A stretch of 64,000 nt of DNA from Cardiobacterium sp. Marseille-Q4385. Its GTDB lineage: Bacteria > Pseudomonadota > Gammaproteobacteria > Cardiobacteriales > Cardiobacteriaceae. Shown in pieces: positions 7,809 through 15,656 of this stretch; the stretch's first letter is position 1; each line of letters opens with the position of its first letter. Under the pieces are notes generated by a model. It did no database searches. It was not told where the DNA came from and saw only the letters and a list, made by a program, of their open reading frames with translations. The translations under genes and the position numbers were made by a program. Where the stretch lies: positions 1,394,501 to 1,458,500 of the forward strand of contig NZ_OU745373.1 in assembly GCF_916618745.1 (NCBI RefSeq), read 5' to 3'.

Positions 7809-8333
7809 TTACGGACATTCCTCCGTTTTGCGCAGGGACAGCAGCGGTTTGGAGATGCCGCCCGTAATCTCGGTGCCCTCAATTGAACATACCGAGCTAA
7901 GACTAGACGATTTCAAACCCAGTTTCAGCTCGTAGTCATGTCCCGCTTCGGGGACAAAGGTAACGGGGAAAGAGCAGTTGGCCATGGTGATATTGGCGGC
8001 GATGAGCAGGGTGACGGGTTCGTTGGCACGGACGTAGAACTCGGAAAACATCCCTTTCGTGCTGTCGTTGGGGTTGGGCATACCCAGGCTGCGGCCACGG
8101 TAGCCGGTGCTGCCGATAAAGCCGCCAATCACGGTGCCCGCCCCTTTTTTGCGGTAGTCCATGCAGGATAAACCGGGGGTGCCACGCATGGCGACGTAGT
8201 TGCCGACGACGCGGATACGGGCGCGCTCGCCGTCTTGCGGTTCTTCCATTTTTTTGAATTGTGTGCCAACGGCGCTGAGGTAGGTACAGCCGGACAGCGC
8301 GCAGAGGGGCAGCAGCAGTAGCAGTTTTTTCAT
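7809..8333 (-). CDS. Hypothetical lipoprotein
   Basis: 174 residues with a lipoprotein signal (MKKLLLLLPLCALSGC, lipobox LSGC, Cys16). The mature part has a Gly-rich segment (KGAGTVIGGFIGSTGYRGRSLGMP) and four cysteines (near residues 58, 120, 148 and 173), with a beta-rich look. No known family is recognised. It is convergent with the preceding secreted-protein gene and 36 bp downstream of the RND gene start-to-stop unit boundary; a typical AAAGGAGTC ribosome site precedes the ATG. It may belong to the cell-envelope gene group of this region. Confidence 0.7.
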   Translation of the reverse strand: MKKLLLLLPLCALSGCTYLSAVGTQFKKMEEPQDGERARIRVVGNYVAMRGTPGLSCMDYRKKGAGTVIGGFIGSTGYRGRSLGMPNPNDSTKGMFSEFYVRANEPVTLLIAANITMANCSFPVTFVPEAGHDYELKLGLKSSSLSSVCSIEGTEITGGISKPLLSLRKTEECP

Positions 8334-8369
8334 ATTGACTCCTTTGGGGGACGGGCGGGCAGCATATAC

Positions 8370-11300
8370 CTATCCCCGCCGTCTGCGCCGCAGCAAATCC
8401 CCCGCGCCTTCCATCAGGCTGTACACCACCGGGATGACGACGAGGCTGAGGAGCGTCGAGGTGACAAGGCCGCTGATGACCGCCACCGCCATCGGCTGGC
8501 TGAAGGTCGGGTCGCCTTTGCCCCAGCCGAGCATGAGCGGGGTCATGCCCGCGCCCATCGCCACACTGGTCATGATGATGGGGCGGGCGCGTTTGTGGCA
8601 GGCGTCGATAATGGCGTCATGGCGCGGCAGGCCGTCGCGTTTTTCGGCGATGATGCTGTAATCGACGAGCAGGATGGAGTTTTTGCTGGCGATGCCCATC
8701 AGCATGATGAAGCCGATCATCGAGCTCATGCTGATGCCGCCGCCGGTGATGAGCAACCCTGCAAAGGCGCCGCCGATGGACAGCGGCAGTGCCATGAGGA
8801 TGGTGAAGGGTTGCAGGACGCGGTGGAAGAGGAGGATGAGGACGGCGAGGATGCAGAAGATGCCGACACCCATCGCCAGCACGAAGCCTTCGAACAGTTC
8901 TTTCATGTTTTCCGCCTGGCCTTCGTCGAGGGTACGCACGGCGGGGGGCAGGTGCTGCATGGTCGGGGTGTTTTGCACGGCGGTAACGAGTTCGCCGAGC
9001 TGGCCGCTGCCGACCTGTGTCGTCACGCGGATTTCGCGGGCGCGGTCGAAGCGGGTGATTTGTGAGGGGCCACCGCCGAAGTCGAGGCGGGCCACGTCGC
9101 CGACGCGCACGGTGCCGTTTGCGGTACGGATGGCGAGGTCATGCAGGGTAGCAAGGTCGGCGCGGGCGGCTGCGGGCAGACGGACGACGATGGGGATTTG
9201 CCGGCTGTCGAGGTTCAGTTTGGCGAGGCGCTGTTCGTAGTCGCCTTGCGTGGCGATGCGCAGGGTATCGGCGATTTGCGCGGTGGTCACGCCGTGGTCG
9301 GCCATGTGGAGCGCGTCCGGGGTGATGCGCAGTTCTTCGCGGGCAAGGCTTCTGGTACTGCTGACGGTGCCGGCGTTCGGCAAGGCGCGGATGTCGTGCA
9401 TCAGGGCTTGCGCGGTTTCTTCGAGAAGGCGCGGGTTGTCGCTGGTCAGCGAGACGATGTAGCCGGGTTCGCCGCCGTTGCTGAGGCCGACGCTGAAGCG
9501 CGCGCCGGGGATGTTTTCCAGGCGGCGGTTGATTTCCTGCTCAATGTAGGTTTTATCGGGACGGCTGCCGCGCGGCGCGAGGACAATGTCGAGGCTGGCG
9601 CGATTGCGCGCTTTGCCGCCGATACTGCCGATGACCCGCGTCTGCTCGCCGATGGTGCTGAGGATATGTTCGATGCCGTCGATATCAGCGATGGCGCGGC
9701 GTACCTGCTCGCTGACGGCGAGGGTGTCATGCAGGACGGCATCGGGGGTGAGCTCGATGGTGACGCGCGTCTGGTCCATGTCATCATCCGGCATGAAGGC
9801 GCTGGGCAGGTGGCGCGCCCAGCCGAGCGAGACGGCGAAGAGGACGATGGTGAGCGCGAGCGTCGTCCAGCGCCAGCGTAGCACCAGGGCGACGACGGCG
9901 AGGTAGGCGCGCATCAGCGGACCGTCGCCACGCGCGGCGTGTTGCGGTTCTGGACGCAGGATGTAGGCGGACATCATCGGCGTGACGAGGCGGGCAACGA
10001 CCAGCGAGAAGAACACGGCAATCGCCGCCGTCCAGCCGAACTGGCGGAAGAACTGGCCGATGACGCTACCCATGAAGGCGGTCGGCAGGAAGACGCCGAT
10101 CAGGGTGAAGGTCGTGGCGATCACCGCCAGGCCGATTTCATCCGCCGCTTCCATCGCCGCATCGTAGGGCGATTTGCCACCGCGCAGGTGGCGGATGATG
10201 TTTTCGATTTCGACGATGGCATCGTCCACCAGCACGCCGATAACCAGCGACAGCGCCAGCAGCGAGATGATATTCAGGGTAAAGCCCAGCAGCCACATGA
10301 CGAGGAAGGCGGGGATAACCGACAGCGGCAGGGCAATGGCGGCAACCAGCGTCGCGCGCCAGTTGCGCAGGAAGATAAAGACGACGAGGACGGCGAGCAG
10401 CCCGCCTTCCAGCAGCATATCGAGCGAACTGTGATAATCGTCCTCGACTGGTGTGGCGCGGTCATAGACCTTGGCGATCTTCATCTGCGGATAATCCGCC
10501 TGAATACGGGCGAGTTCCGCTTCGACTGCATGGGCGACCCCAACCTCACTCGCGCCCCGGCTGCGGGTGATGGAGAAAGCGACCACCGTCTCGCCGTCGT
10601 AGAGCGCCAGCGAATCCGCTTCCGCCGCACCATCGCGGATGGTGGCGAGATCGCCCAGGCGGTAAGCACCGCCCGCCGTGCGGATTTGCAACTCGGCCAG
10701 CGCGGGCGCATACGACAGCGCCCCCAGCGCGCGGATCGTCTGCTTGCCGTCGCCGACTTGCGCCTCACCGCCCGCCGCATCGCGTTGCAGCGCGAACAGC
10801 TGCTGCTGCAATTCCGTAATCGTCAGCCCCAGCCCCTGCAACTTCACCGGATCGGGCAACACCTCCACCGTGCGCGCCTCGCCGCCGATGCGATCCACAC
10901 TGCCGACGCCGGGAATCGCGGTCAGGCGGCGGTTCAATTTGTCATCCACGAACCATGACAACGCCAACACGTCCATATCGCGCGCCGATACCGAAAATGT
11001 AAGCAGCGGCAGCCCGCTCGTCCCTATCTTGCCAATCACCGGTTCATTCGCATCCGCCGGCAAATCGCTGCGAATCTCGCCGATGGCCGAACGCACCTCG
11101 TCCAGCGCCTCCTGCAAATCCTTTTCCAGGCGGAACTCGATAATCGTAGTGGAAACACCCGTCTGCAACACACCGCGAATCTTCTTCACCCCGTCAATGG
11201 AGGCCACCTGACTCTCCACCTTCTTGGCAATATCCGTTTCCAGCTGCGGCGGCGCAGCGCCGGGCAGCGTGACCGTAACCATCACCACCGGAAAATCCAA

Positions 11301-11417
11301 ATCGGGGAACTGCTGGATCTTCATCACATTAAACGCGTGAATGCCGCCGAGCGTGAGCAAGATAAAAAGCAAAATTGTGGCCAGCGGATTGCGGATCGAC
11401 CAGGCAGAAAAATTCAT
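8370..11417 (-). CDS. RND-type multidrug efflux permease (AcrB/MexF-like)
   Basis: 1015 residues, the normal length of hydrophobe/amphiphile RND pumps. It starts MNFSAWSIRNPLATILLFILL, has the two large periplasmic loops, and carries the proton-relay pair in helix 4 (VLVDDAIVEIENIIRHLRGG, near residue 396). The C-terminal repeat has MGIASKNSILLVDYSI. It would form a trimeric inner-membrane pump driven by protons. An adaptor gene lies upstream in the same direction, separated by a palindromic repeat (11458-11523); no outer-membrane channel gene is nearby, so a TolC-like channel elsewhere is probably shared. Confidence 0.92.
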   Translation of the reverse strand: MNFSAWSIRNPLATILLFILLTLGGIHAFNVMKIQQFPDLDFPVVMVTVTLPGAAPPQLETDIAKKVESQVASIDGVKKIRGVLQTGVSTTIIEFRLEKDLQEALDEVRSAIGEIRSDLPADANEPVIGKIGTSGLPLLTFSVSARDMDVLALSWFVDDKLNRRLTAIPGVGSVDRIGGEARTVEVLPDPVKLQGLGLTITELQQQLFALQRDAAGGEAQVGDGKQTIRALGALSYAPALAELQIRTAGGAYRLGDLATIRDGAAEADSLALYDGETVVAFSITRSRGASEVGVAHAVEAELARIQADYPQMKIAKVYDRATPVEDDYHSSLDMLLEGGLLAVLVVFIFLRNWRATLVAAIALPLSVIPAFLVMWLLGFTLNIISLLALSLVIGVLVDDAIVEIENIIRHLRGGKSPYDAAMEAADEIGLAVIATTFTLIGVFLPTAFMGSVIGQFFRQFGWTAAIAVFFSLVVARLVTPMMSAYILRPEPQHAARGDGPLMRAYLAVVALVLRWRWTTLALTIVLFAVSLGWARHLPSAFMPDDDMDQTRVTIELTPDAVLHDTLAVSEQVRRAIADIDGIEHILSTIGEQTRVIGSIGGKARNRASLDIVLAPRGSRPDKTYIEQEINRRLENIPGARFSVGLSNGGEPGYIVSLTSDNPRLLEETAQALMHDIRALPNAGTVSSTRSLAREELRITPDALHMADHGVTTAQIADTLRIATQGDYEQRLAKLNLDSRQIPIVVRLPAAARADLATLHDLAIRTANGTVRVGDVARLDFGGGPSQITRFDRAREIRVTTQVGSGQLGELVTAVQNTPTMQHLPPAVRTLDEGQAENMKELFEGFVLAMGVGIFCILAVLILLFHRVLQPFTILMALPLSIGGAFAGLLITGGGISMSSMIGFIMLMGIASKNSILLVDYSIIAEKRDGLPRHDAIIDACHKRARPIIMTSVAMGAGMTPLMLGWGKGDPTFSQPMAVAVISGLVTSTLLSLVVIPVVYSLMEGAGDLLRRRRRG

Positions 11418-11457
11418 GACTTACCTCCGGTTAAAAACGGCGGGTGGAAAGAGACCG

Positions 11458-11523
11458 TAGGGTGGGCTTCAGCCCACCATTGCCATAGCGAATGGGTTTG
11501 TGGTGGGCTGAAGCCCACCCTAC
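11458..11523. repeat. Paired GTGGGC palindromes (REP-like) inside the efflux operon
   Basis: Two copies of a palindrome (GTAGGGTGGGCTTCAGCCCA and its reverse complement) face each other across about 21 bp. Each copy can fold alone, or the two can form one long stem. It lies between adaptor and pump genes, where such a structure could uncouple their expression or protect mRNA. Related copies are at 24511 and 26692. Confidence 0.85.
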
Positions 11524-11534
11524 ATGCTGAAGCA

Positions 11535-12590
11535 TCACTCACCATCCACCACGCGCACCACATCCCCATCCTGCAAAAAACTGCCGCCGCGCAGCACAAA
11601 GTGCGCATCCGCCGCCAGCCCCTCGCGCACCACTACGCGCTCGCCGATGCGTTCGCCCAACAATACCGTGCGGCGGGAGGCGCGGTTGTCGCCATCCACC
11701 AGCACCAGCAAGTCATAACCATCCTCGCGCACCACCGCCGACGCCGGCACCGTCAGCACCGCTTCCTCGCCGAGGGCAAACGCGCCGCGCACAAACATTC
11801 CGGCGCGCAGCGGTGCATCTTGTGGCACATCGACAAACACCGTGACCAGCCGCGACGCCGCATCCGCCGTCGGCGCCAGCTTGCGTACCCGTCCATTCAC
11901 TTCAGCCTTGCCTGCCGCAAGATGCGCTACCGTGCCCGAACGAAGCGACGCCGCCGCATCTGGCGCGACCCGCGCCCGCCATTCCAGCGCGCCATTCACC
12001 TGCACCGTAAAGAGCGGCAGCCCGATCGCCGCCGTCATGCCGAGCTCTGCCGGACGTGCAGTGATAATGCCCGCCGCCGGGGCGCGCACCTGCGCATAAC
12101 CCAGACGCAACTGCGCGAGACGCAACGCCGCCTGCGCACCATCCAGTGCTGCCTGCCCGTCGCGCTCGGCGGTGAACAACTGCTCGGCATCATTGACACT
12201 GAACGCACTGTCCTTGACCAGTTTGCGCGCCCGCGCCGCATTGCGCTTCGCCTGCGCCAACGCCGCCTGGGCGCGATTCACCGCCGCCTGCGCCTGCGCC
12301 ACCTCCTGCTGCAAAGGCGCGGCATCAAACAAAGCCAGCACTTGCCCGGCCTGCACACGGTCACCGACATCCGCCTTCAACTGCGCGAGCGCCACCCCGG
12401 CCAACTGCGCATTCACCGCCGCCAACTCGCGCGCGGCGACCTCGCCTTCAGCGGCAAGGGTACGCTCGTGCGTGATGCGCTGCGGCGTGCCAAGCTGCAC
12501 GGTGAGCGCGGACTTCTCCTCCGCCGGTGGTGCCTCCTGCGCGAATAGCCACGAAGACAAAAAAATGAGGAAAAACAGCGGGAATTTCAT
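11535..12590 (-). CDS. Periplasmic adaptor (membrane fusion protein) of the RND pump
   Basis: 351 residues with a signal peptide (MKFPLFFLIFLSSWLFAQ). It shows the HlyD/AcrA layout: barrel-sandwich half (VAARELAAVNAQLAGVALAQL), a long Ala-rich coiled-coil hairpin (AQAQAAVNRAQAALAQAKRNAAR), the second lipoyl half (RLGYAQVRAPAAGIITAR) and a beta-barrel/membrane-proximal C-terminus. No lipobox is visible. The adaptor links the RND permease to an outer-membrane channel. It is the first gene of the two-gene unit; a -10-like box is at 12620-12625 on the minus strand. Confidence 0.9.
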   Translation of the reverse strand: MKFPLFFLIFLSSWLFAQEAPPAEEKSALTVQLGTPQRITHERTLAAEGEVAARELAAVNAQLAGVALAQLKADVGDRVQAGQVLALFDAAPLQQEVAQAQAAVNRAQAALAQAKRNAARARKLVKDSAFSVNDAEQLFTAERDGQAALDGAQAALRLAQLRLGYAQVRAPAAGIITARPAELGMTAAIGLPLFTVQVNGALEWRARVAPDAAASLRSGTVAHLAAGKAEVNGRVRKLAPTADAASRLVTVFVDVPQDAPLRAGMFVRGAFALGEEAVLTVPASAVVREDGYDLLVLVDGDNRASRRTVLLGERIGERVVVREGLAADAHFVLRGGSFLQDGDVVRVVDGE

Positions 12591-12619
12591 GTGGTCTGCT
12601 CCTTACCATAGAAAGGTGC

Positions 12620-12625
12620 AGTGTA
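12620..12625 (-). promoter_or_regulatory. -10-like box for the efflux operon
   Basis: Reads TACACT followed by GCACC on the minus strand, about 30 bases before the adaptor start. Weaker than the other promoters. Confidence 0.35.
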
Positions 12626-12707
12626 GCAAAAGGCAGTGGACGGATTTTGCGGCGGCGGGAAGGCGGATTGATGCGCCTGCTGGCAAGAGGGGTTGGAGAA
12701 CGAGATA

Positions 12708-13004
12708 ATGCCGCCAACTCTCCATCCGGACTTCACCATGACAAAACTCGGCGTCATCCTCATCTTTATCGGCACATTCTGGCTCCACCTCAGTAAGCGA
12801 CTGGCACAGCGGCAGGCGGATGAAGACACCACGGCAAACCCGCGCGAAAAGAAGCGCGCTGAACCGCTGCAAGTGGGCAAACCGCGCCTGCTGGACGAAG
12901 ACAGCCTGCCGCACATGATGGCGGGCAACAGCGGGCTTGTCGGCAAAATCCTGCTGGTTGCGGGTGTACTGCTCTATCTCGGCGGTCTTTTTGGTCTTTT
13001 CTGA
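12708..13004 (+). CDS. Hypothetical small membrane protein, two spans
   Basis: About 98 residues with two hydrophobic stretches (LGVILIFIGTFWLHL near the N-terminus and ILLVAGVLLYLGGLFGLF at the very end) joined by a charged loop (REKKRAEPLQVGKPRLLDED). The start at 12708 is chosen for the GGAG nine bases upstream; TTG at 12693 and ATG at 12738 are alternatives, the last one giving a protein that starts directly with the first span. It is divergent from the efflux operon. No family is recognised. Confidence 0.55.
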   Translation: MPPTLHPDFTMTKLGVILIFIGTFWLHLSKRLAQRQADEDTTANPREKKRAEPLQVGKPRLLDEDSLPHMMAGNSGLVGKILLVAGVLLYLGGLFGLF

Positions 13005-13036
13005 TGCCGGATGCATCCGGTTCCTGCGGAGGGTTT

Positions 13037-13061
13037 GCGCCGCTTGGCGACCGTTAAAAAT
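13037..13061 (-). repeat. Intergenic CCAAGCGG repeat, single copy
   Basis: Minus-strand copy (GGTCGCCAAGCGGCGC core) of the short dispersed repeat family described in the findings. Confidence 0.6.
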
Positions 13062-13091
13062 GTAGGGCGGGTCTAGTAACCACACCGCTTG

Positions 13092-13118
13092 CCGGGTCAG
13101 TATTTACGTCGCTTGGCG
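13092..13118 (-). repeat. Intergenic CCAAGCGG repeat, single copy
   Basis: Minus-strand copy reading CGCCAAGCGACGTAAATACT, close to the family consensus and 31 bp from the preceding copy. Confidence 0.7.
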
Positions 13119-13165
13119 GTCAACTTCCGTCATCAATCCATCTGTCCGGCGGCAGCGGGAGGCGA

Positions 13166-14194
13166 TCAGATGGCTGCCAGCAACGCCTCGACTTCCGCTG
13201 CTGTGGTCGCCCAACTGGTGCAGTAGCGCACGATTTGTTGACCGTTTTCTGCCGGCCAGTAGGCGGCGAAGCCGTAGTCGCGGATGAAGCGCGCCGCCTC
13301 TGCTTCGGGCAGGATGGGGAATTGCTGGTTGGTGGTGGAAGCGCCGTAAAAGGCAATGCCGCGCGCTTCGAAGGCGTTACGGATGCGGCGGGCGTGGGCG
13401 ATGGCATCGTGGCAGATGCGGGTGTAGAGGTCGTCGGTAAAGAGCACGTCAAACTGGATGCCGAGCAGCCGCCCTTTGGCGAGCAGACCGCCGTGCTGCT
13501 TCATGGTCGCGCGGAAATACGGTTTGCAGGCGTCACGGGTAATCACGACCGCCTCGCCAAAGAGGGCACCGCATTTGGTGCCACCGATGTAGAACACATC
13601 GCTCAGGGTGGCGAGGTCAGCAAGCGTCACGTCGCTCACTTCAGGATGCAGGGCATAGCCGAGGCGGGCGCCATCGACGAAGAGCGGCAGGCTGTGGCGG
13701 CGGCAGACTTGCGCCAGAGCGGCGAGTTCCGCACGGCTGTACACCGTGCCGAGTTCAGTTGGCTGCGAGATGTACACCATGCCGGGCTGCACGATGTGTT
13801 CCTGAATGTCGCTCGCCGCGTAGTACTGGGTGAAGAAATCCTGCACTTGCGCCGCCGTCAGCTTGCCGTCGGTGGACGGCAACACCAGCACCTTGTGCCC
13901 GGCAGCTTCGATGGCGCCGGTTTCATGGGTGGCAATGTGCGCCGCTTCCGCCGCAATCACACCCTGATGCGGGCGCAGGATATGAGCGATAACGATGGCG
14001 TTGGTCTGCGTACCGCCGACAAGGAAATGCACGTCGGCGTTTTCATCGCCGATAGCAGCACGGATTTTGGCGCGCGCGGAGGCACAGTAGGGGTCAAGGC
14101 CGTAGCCGGGGGTTTGTTCGAGATTGCTGGCGATGAGGCGCTCAAGGATGGCCGGGTGACAGCCGGCGAGGTAGTCGCTACCGAAGGAGGGCAT
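13166..14194 (-). CDS. ltaE: Low-specificity L-threonine aldolase
   Basis: 342 residues, the normal length. A PLP fold type I enzyme that cleaves threonine or allo-threonine to glycine and acetaldehyde. Visible marks: MPSFGSDYLAGCHPAI at the N-terminus, the HFLVGGTQTNAIVIAH segment, LPLFVDGARLGYAL holding the Asp that contacts the PLP ring, and the Schiff-base lysine in FYIGGTKCGALFGEA near residue 205. It is a single-gene unit with a TATAAT box at 14217-14222 on the minus strand. The glycine produced would feed the cleavage system represented by gcvT 1.5 kb away, but the two are not in one operon. Confidence 0.9.
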   Translation of the reverse strand: MPSFGSDYLAGCHPAILERLIASNLEQTPGYGLDPYCASARAKIRAAIGDENADVHFLVGGTQTNAIVIAHILRPHQGVIAAEAAHIATHETGAIEAAGHKVLVLPSTDGKLTAAQVQDFFTQYYAASDIQEHIVQPGMVYISQPTELGTVYSRAELAALAQVCRRHSLPLFVDGARLGYALHPEVSDVTLADLATLSDVFYIGGTKCGALFGEAVVITRDACKPYFRATMKQHGGLLAKGRLLGIQFDVLFTDDLYTRICHDAIAHARRIRNAFEARGIAFYGASTTNQQFPILPEAEAARFIRDYGFAAYWPAENGQQIVRYCTSWATTAAEVEALLAAI

Positions 14195-14216
14195 AAGATG
14201 CTCCGCAAAAACGCGG

Positions 14217-14222
14217 ATTATA
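14217..14222 (-). promoter_or_regulatory. -10 box for ltaE
   Basis: Reads TATAAT on the minus strand, preceded by the long alternating CGCGCGCG tract and about 23 bases before the start. Confidence 0.5.
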
Positions 14223-14274
14223 CGCGCGCGGTGGATAGCCGCCCCGCCGGAAGAAACGGCAAACCGCCGCGCAT

Positions 14275-14303
14275 AAAAAAGCCGGACCCGCAGGTCCGGC
14301 TTG
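14275..14303 (-). terminator. Terminator of the 94-residue secreted protein gene
   Basis: GCCGGACC and GGTCCGGC pair across CGCA; the A6 run at 14275-14280 is the T-run on the minus strand. Confidence 0.75.
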
Positions 14304-14317
14304 ATAAAGAGGTCAAC

Positions 14318-14602
14318 TCAGCCTTTGGCTGCGTCTTCTTTCTCTTCGGCATCGTCTTTATCGTTGCTGTCAGCCTTATCGGTCGCACCGAAGGCTTCCA
14401 GAGCCGTTTTGCAGAAGGTTTCTTGCTGATCGGCAGGCACAGCGGCGACTTGATCCTTGATGATTTTCATCGCTTGTTCGCTGTAGTTACCGTCTTTTTT
14501 CAGGTCTTCTTCCGCTTTCTTGTAATAGTCGTCACAAGAACCGGCAAGGGCAACAGCCGGGAATGCGGCAGCGATCAGGGAAGCAAGAACTACTTTTTTC
14601 AT
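14318..14602 (-). CDS. Hypothetical small secreted protein
   Basis: 94 residues with a clear signal peptide (MKKVVLASLIAAAFPAVALA, cleavage near residue 20). The mature protein is short, helical and strongly charged, with two cysteines (GSCDDYY and ETFCKTA) placed to form one disulfide, and an Asp/Glu/Lys-rich tail (DKADSNDKDDAEEKED). AAGGAATC precedes the ATG. It has its own terminator and is a single-gene unit. No family is recognised; a periplasmic location is the only firm prediction. Confidence 0.7.
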   Translation of the reverse strand: MKKVVLASLIAAAFPAVALAGSCDDYYKKAEEDLKKDGNYSEQAMKIIKDQVAAVPADQQETFCKTALEAFGATDKADSNDKDDAEEKEDAAKG

Positions 14603-14705
14603 AAAGATTCCTTATGGTTAAGGGTTAAAGGGATGCCCAAAGGCGGCATGATGATAGCACGCTGCCGGCATACGGCTTATTCGTTATCGGCTTGTAACCA
14701 TCGCT

Positions 14706-15230
14706 TCATTTTTTTGCCACGGCCTTGATGCGCAAGACGGCAGCGACGAAGCGGGCAATATGGGCGGCGATTTCCGGGTCATCCACCGCGCTGATGAGGG
14801 CGCAGCTGTCTTCCTTGTCGCCGTCTTGCACGGTGACGGTTGTGCCGTTGTAGTGAGCGAAGAAGAGAGCCTTGCCGCCACGGATTTTTCCCCGGTGCAG
14901 CAGCCATACCCGCCCGGCATCATCACGTGCAAAAGCACCGGAGATGGCGCGGTTCAGGCCGTCCGCCGGGATATTGATTTCACTGGCAAGTGCCACTTTC
15001 TTCCCCGCCTGCGGTGCGCCGTTGCCGAAGCCGTGCCAGTAGGTTTTGTCGCTCTGTTGGGCGGCGTACCACAAGTTGAGGCTGGGCGCGTAAGCGACGG
15101 TTGTGGCAAAGCTGCCGCCGGCGCCGCCCACACTGCAATCGATGCGTTCGGGCAGGGCGGCGCGCAGGTTGGCGTCGAGTTGTTGGGCAGCAGTGCGGAT
15201 ACTGGCTGCATCGCCGATGATGCTGAACAT
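14706..15230 (-). CDS. Hypothetical protein
   Basis: About 174 residues, soluble, with no signal peptide or membrane span. The N-terminus MFSIIGDAASIRTAAQQLDANLRAALPERI looks helical; the middle is beta-rich with aromatic residues (NLWYAAQQSDKTYWHGFGN), and the C-terminus is helical (IAAHIARFVAAVLRIKAVAKK). The start at 15230 is preferred because CCGGAG lies just upstream; a longer frame begins at 15260 inside the infA terminator. No family is recognised. It lies directly downstream of infA on the same strand but after its terminator. Confidence 0.65.
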   Translation of the reverse strand: MFSIIGDAASIRTAAQQLDANLRAALPERIDCSVGGAGGSFATTVAYAPSLNLWYAAQQSDKTYWHGFGNGAPQAGKKVALASEINIPADGLNRAISGAFARDDAGRVWLLHRGKIRGGKALFFAHYNGTTVTVQDGDKEDSCALISAVDDPEIAAHIARFVAAVLRIKAVAKK

Positions 15231-15246
15231 GGTGTACTCCGGATGT

Positions 15247-15273
15247 AAAAAAGCCCGCATGCGGCGGGCTTTC
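15247..15273 (-). terminator. Terminator of infA
   Basis: AAGCCCGC and GCGGGCTT pair across a 5-base loop; A6 at 15247-15252 gives the T-run on the minus strand. Confidence 0.75.
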
Positions 15274-15282
15274 TGGGGATTC

Positions 15283-15501
15283 TTATTTTTCGCGGAAGAT
15301 GATGCGGCCTTTGCTCAGGTCATACGGCGTCATTTCTACTTTGACTTTATCGCCGGTGAGGATGCGGATGTAGTGTTTGCGCATACGGCCGGAAATGTGG
15401 GCGTTGATCATGTGGCCGTTTTCCAGCTCGACGCGGAAAGTGGTGTTGGGCAGACTCTCTACCACGGTGCCGATCATTTCAATATTTTCTTCTTTGGACA
15501 T
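15283..15501 (-). CDS. infA: Translation initiation factor IF-1
   Basis: 72 residues, the exact family length, forming a single OB-fold that binds the A site of the 30S subunit during initiation. MSKEENIEMIGTVVESLPN, the ENGHMINAHISGRMRKHYIRIL segment and the C-terminal DLSKGRIIFREK are diagnostic. The ATG at 15501 follows a TACCTGTG...AGGTAACC leader; a longer in-frame extension to 15540 is not expected. It is a single-gene unit with its own terminator, divergent from gcvT. Confidence 0.96.
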   Translation of the reverse strand: MSKEENIEMIGTVVESLPNTTFRVELENGHMINAHISGRMRKHYIRILTGDKVKVEMTPYDLSKGRIIFREK

Positions 15502-15530
15502 GGTTACCTGTGTGGATGAAAAACGCGCGA

Positions 15531-15536
15531 ATTCTA
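15531..15536 (-). promoter_or_regulatory. -10 box for infA
   Basis: Reads TAGAAT followed by TCGCGCG on the minus strand, 30 bases before the ATG. Confidence 0.45.
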
Positions 15537-15585
15537 GCAAGCTCCCGTTATAAATACAATTATCTGCCCGGCGGCGGGGAAGACG

Positions 15586-15591
15586 TATAAT
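15586..15591 (+). promoter_or_regulatory. -10 box for gcvT
   Basis: TATAAT 66 bases before the gcvT start. The leader between them holds no obvious glycine riboswitch. The discriminator is not GC-rich, unlike most others here. Confidence 0.5.
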
Positions 15592-15656
15592 ACTTCACAG
15601 CAACTCTCAAGCTTTAACCACGCTTCAACACCTTTTCCCAACTAAGGAGACTCAAT

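Noticed and set aside
15592..15656. Glycine riboswitch before gcvT
   Set aside because: The leader is only about 65 bases and shows none of the conserved glycine aptamer segments.
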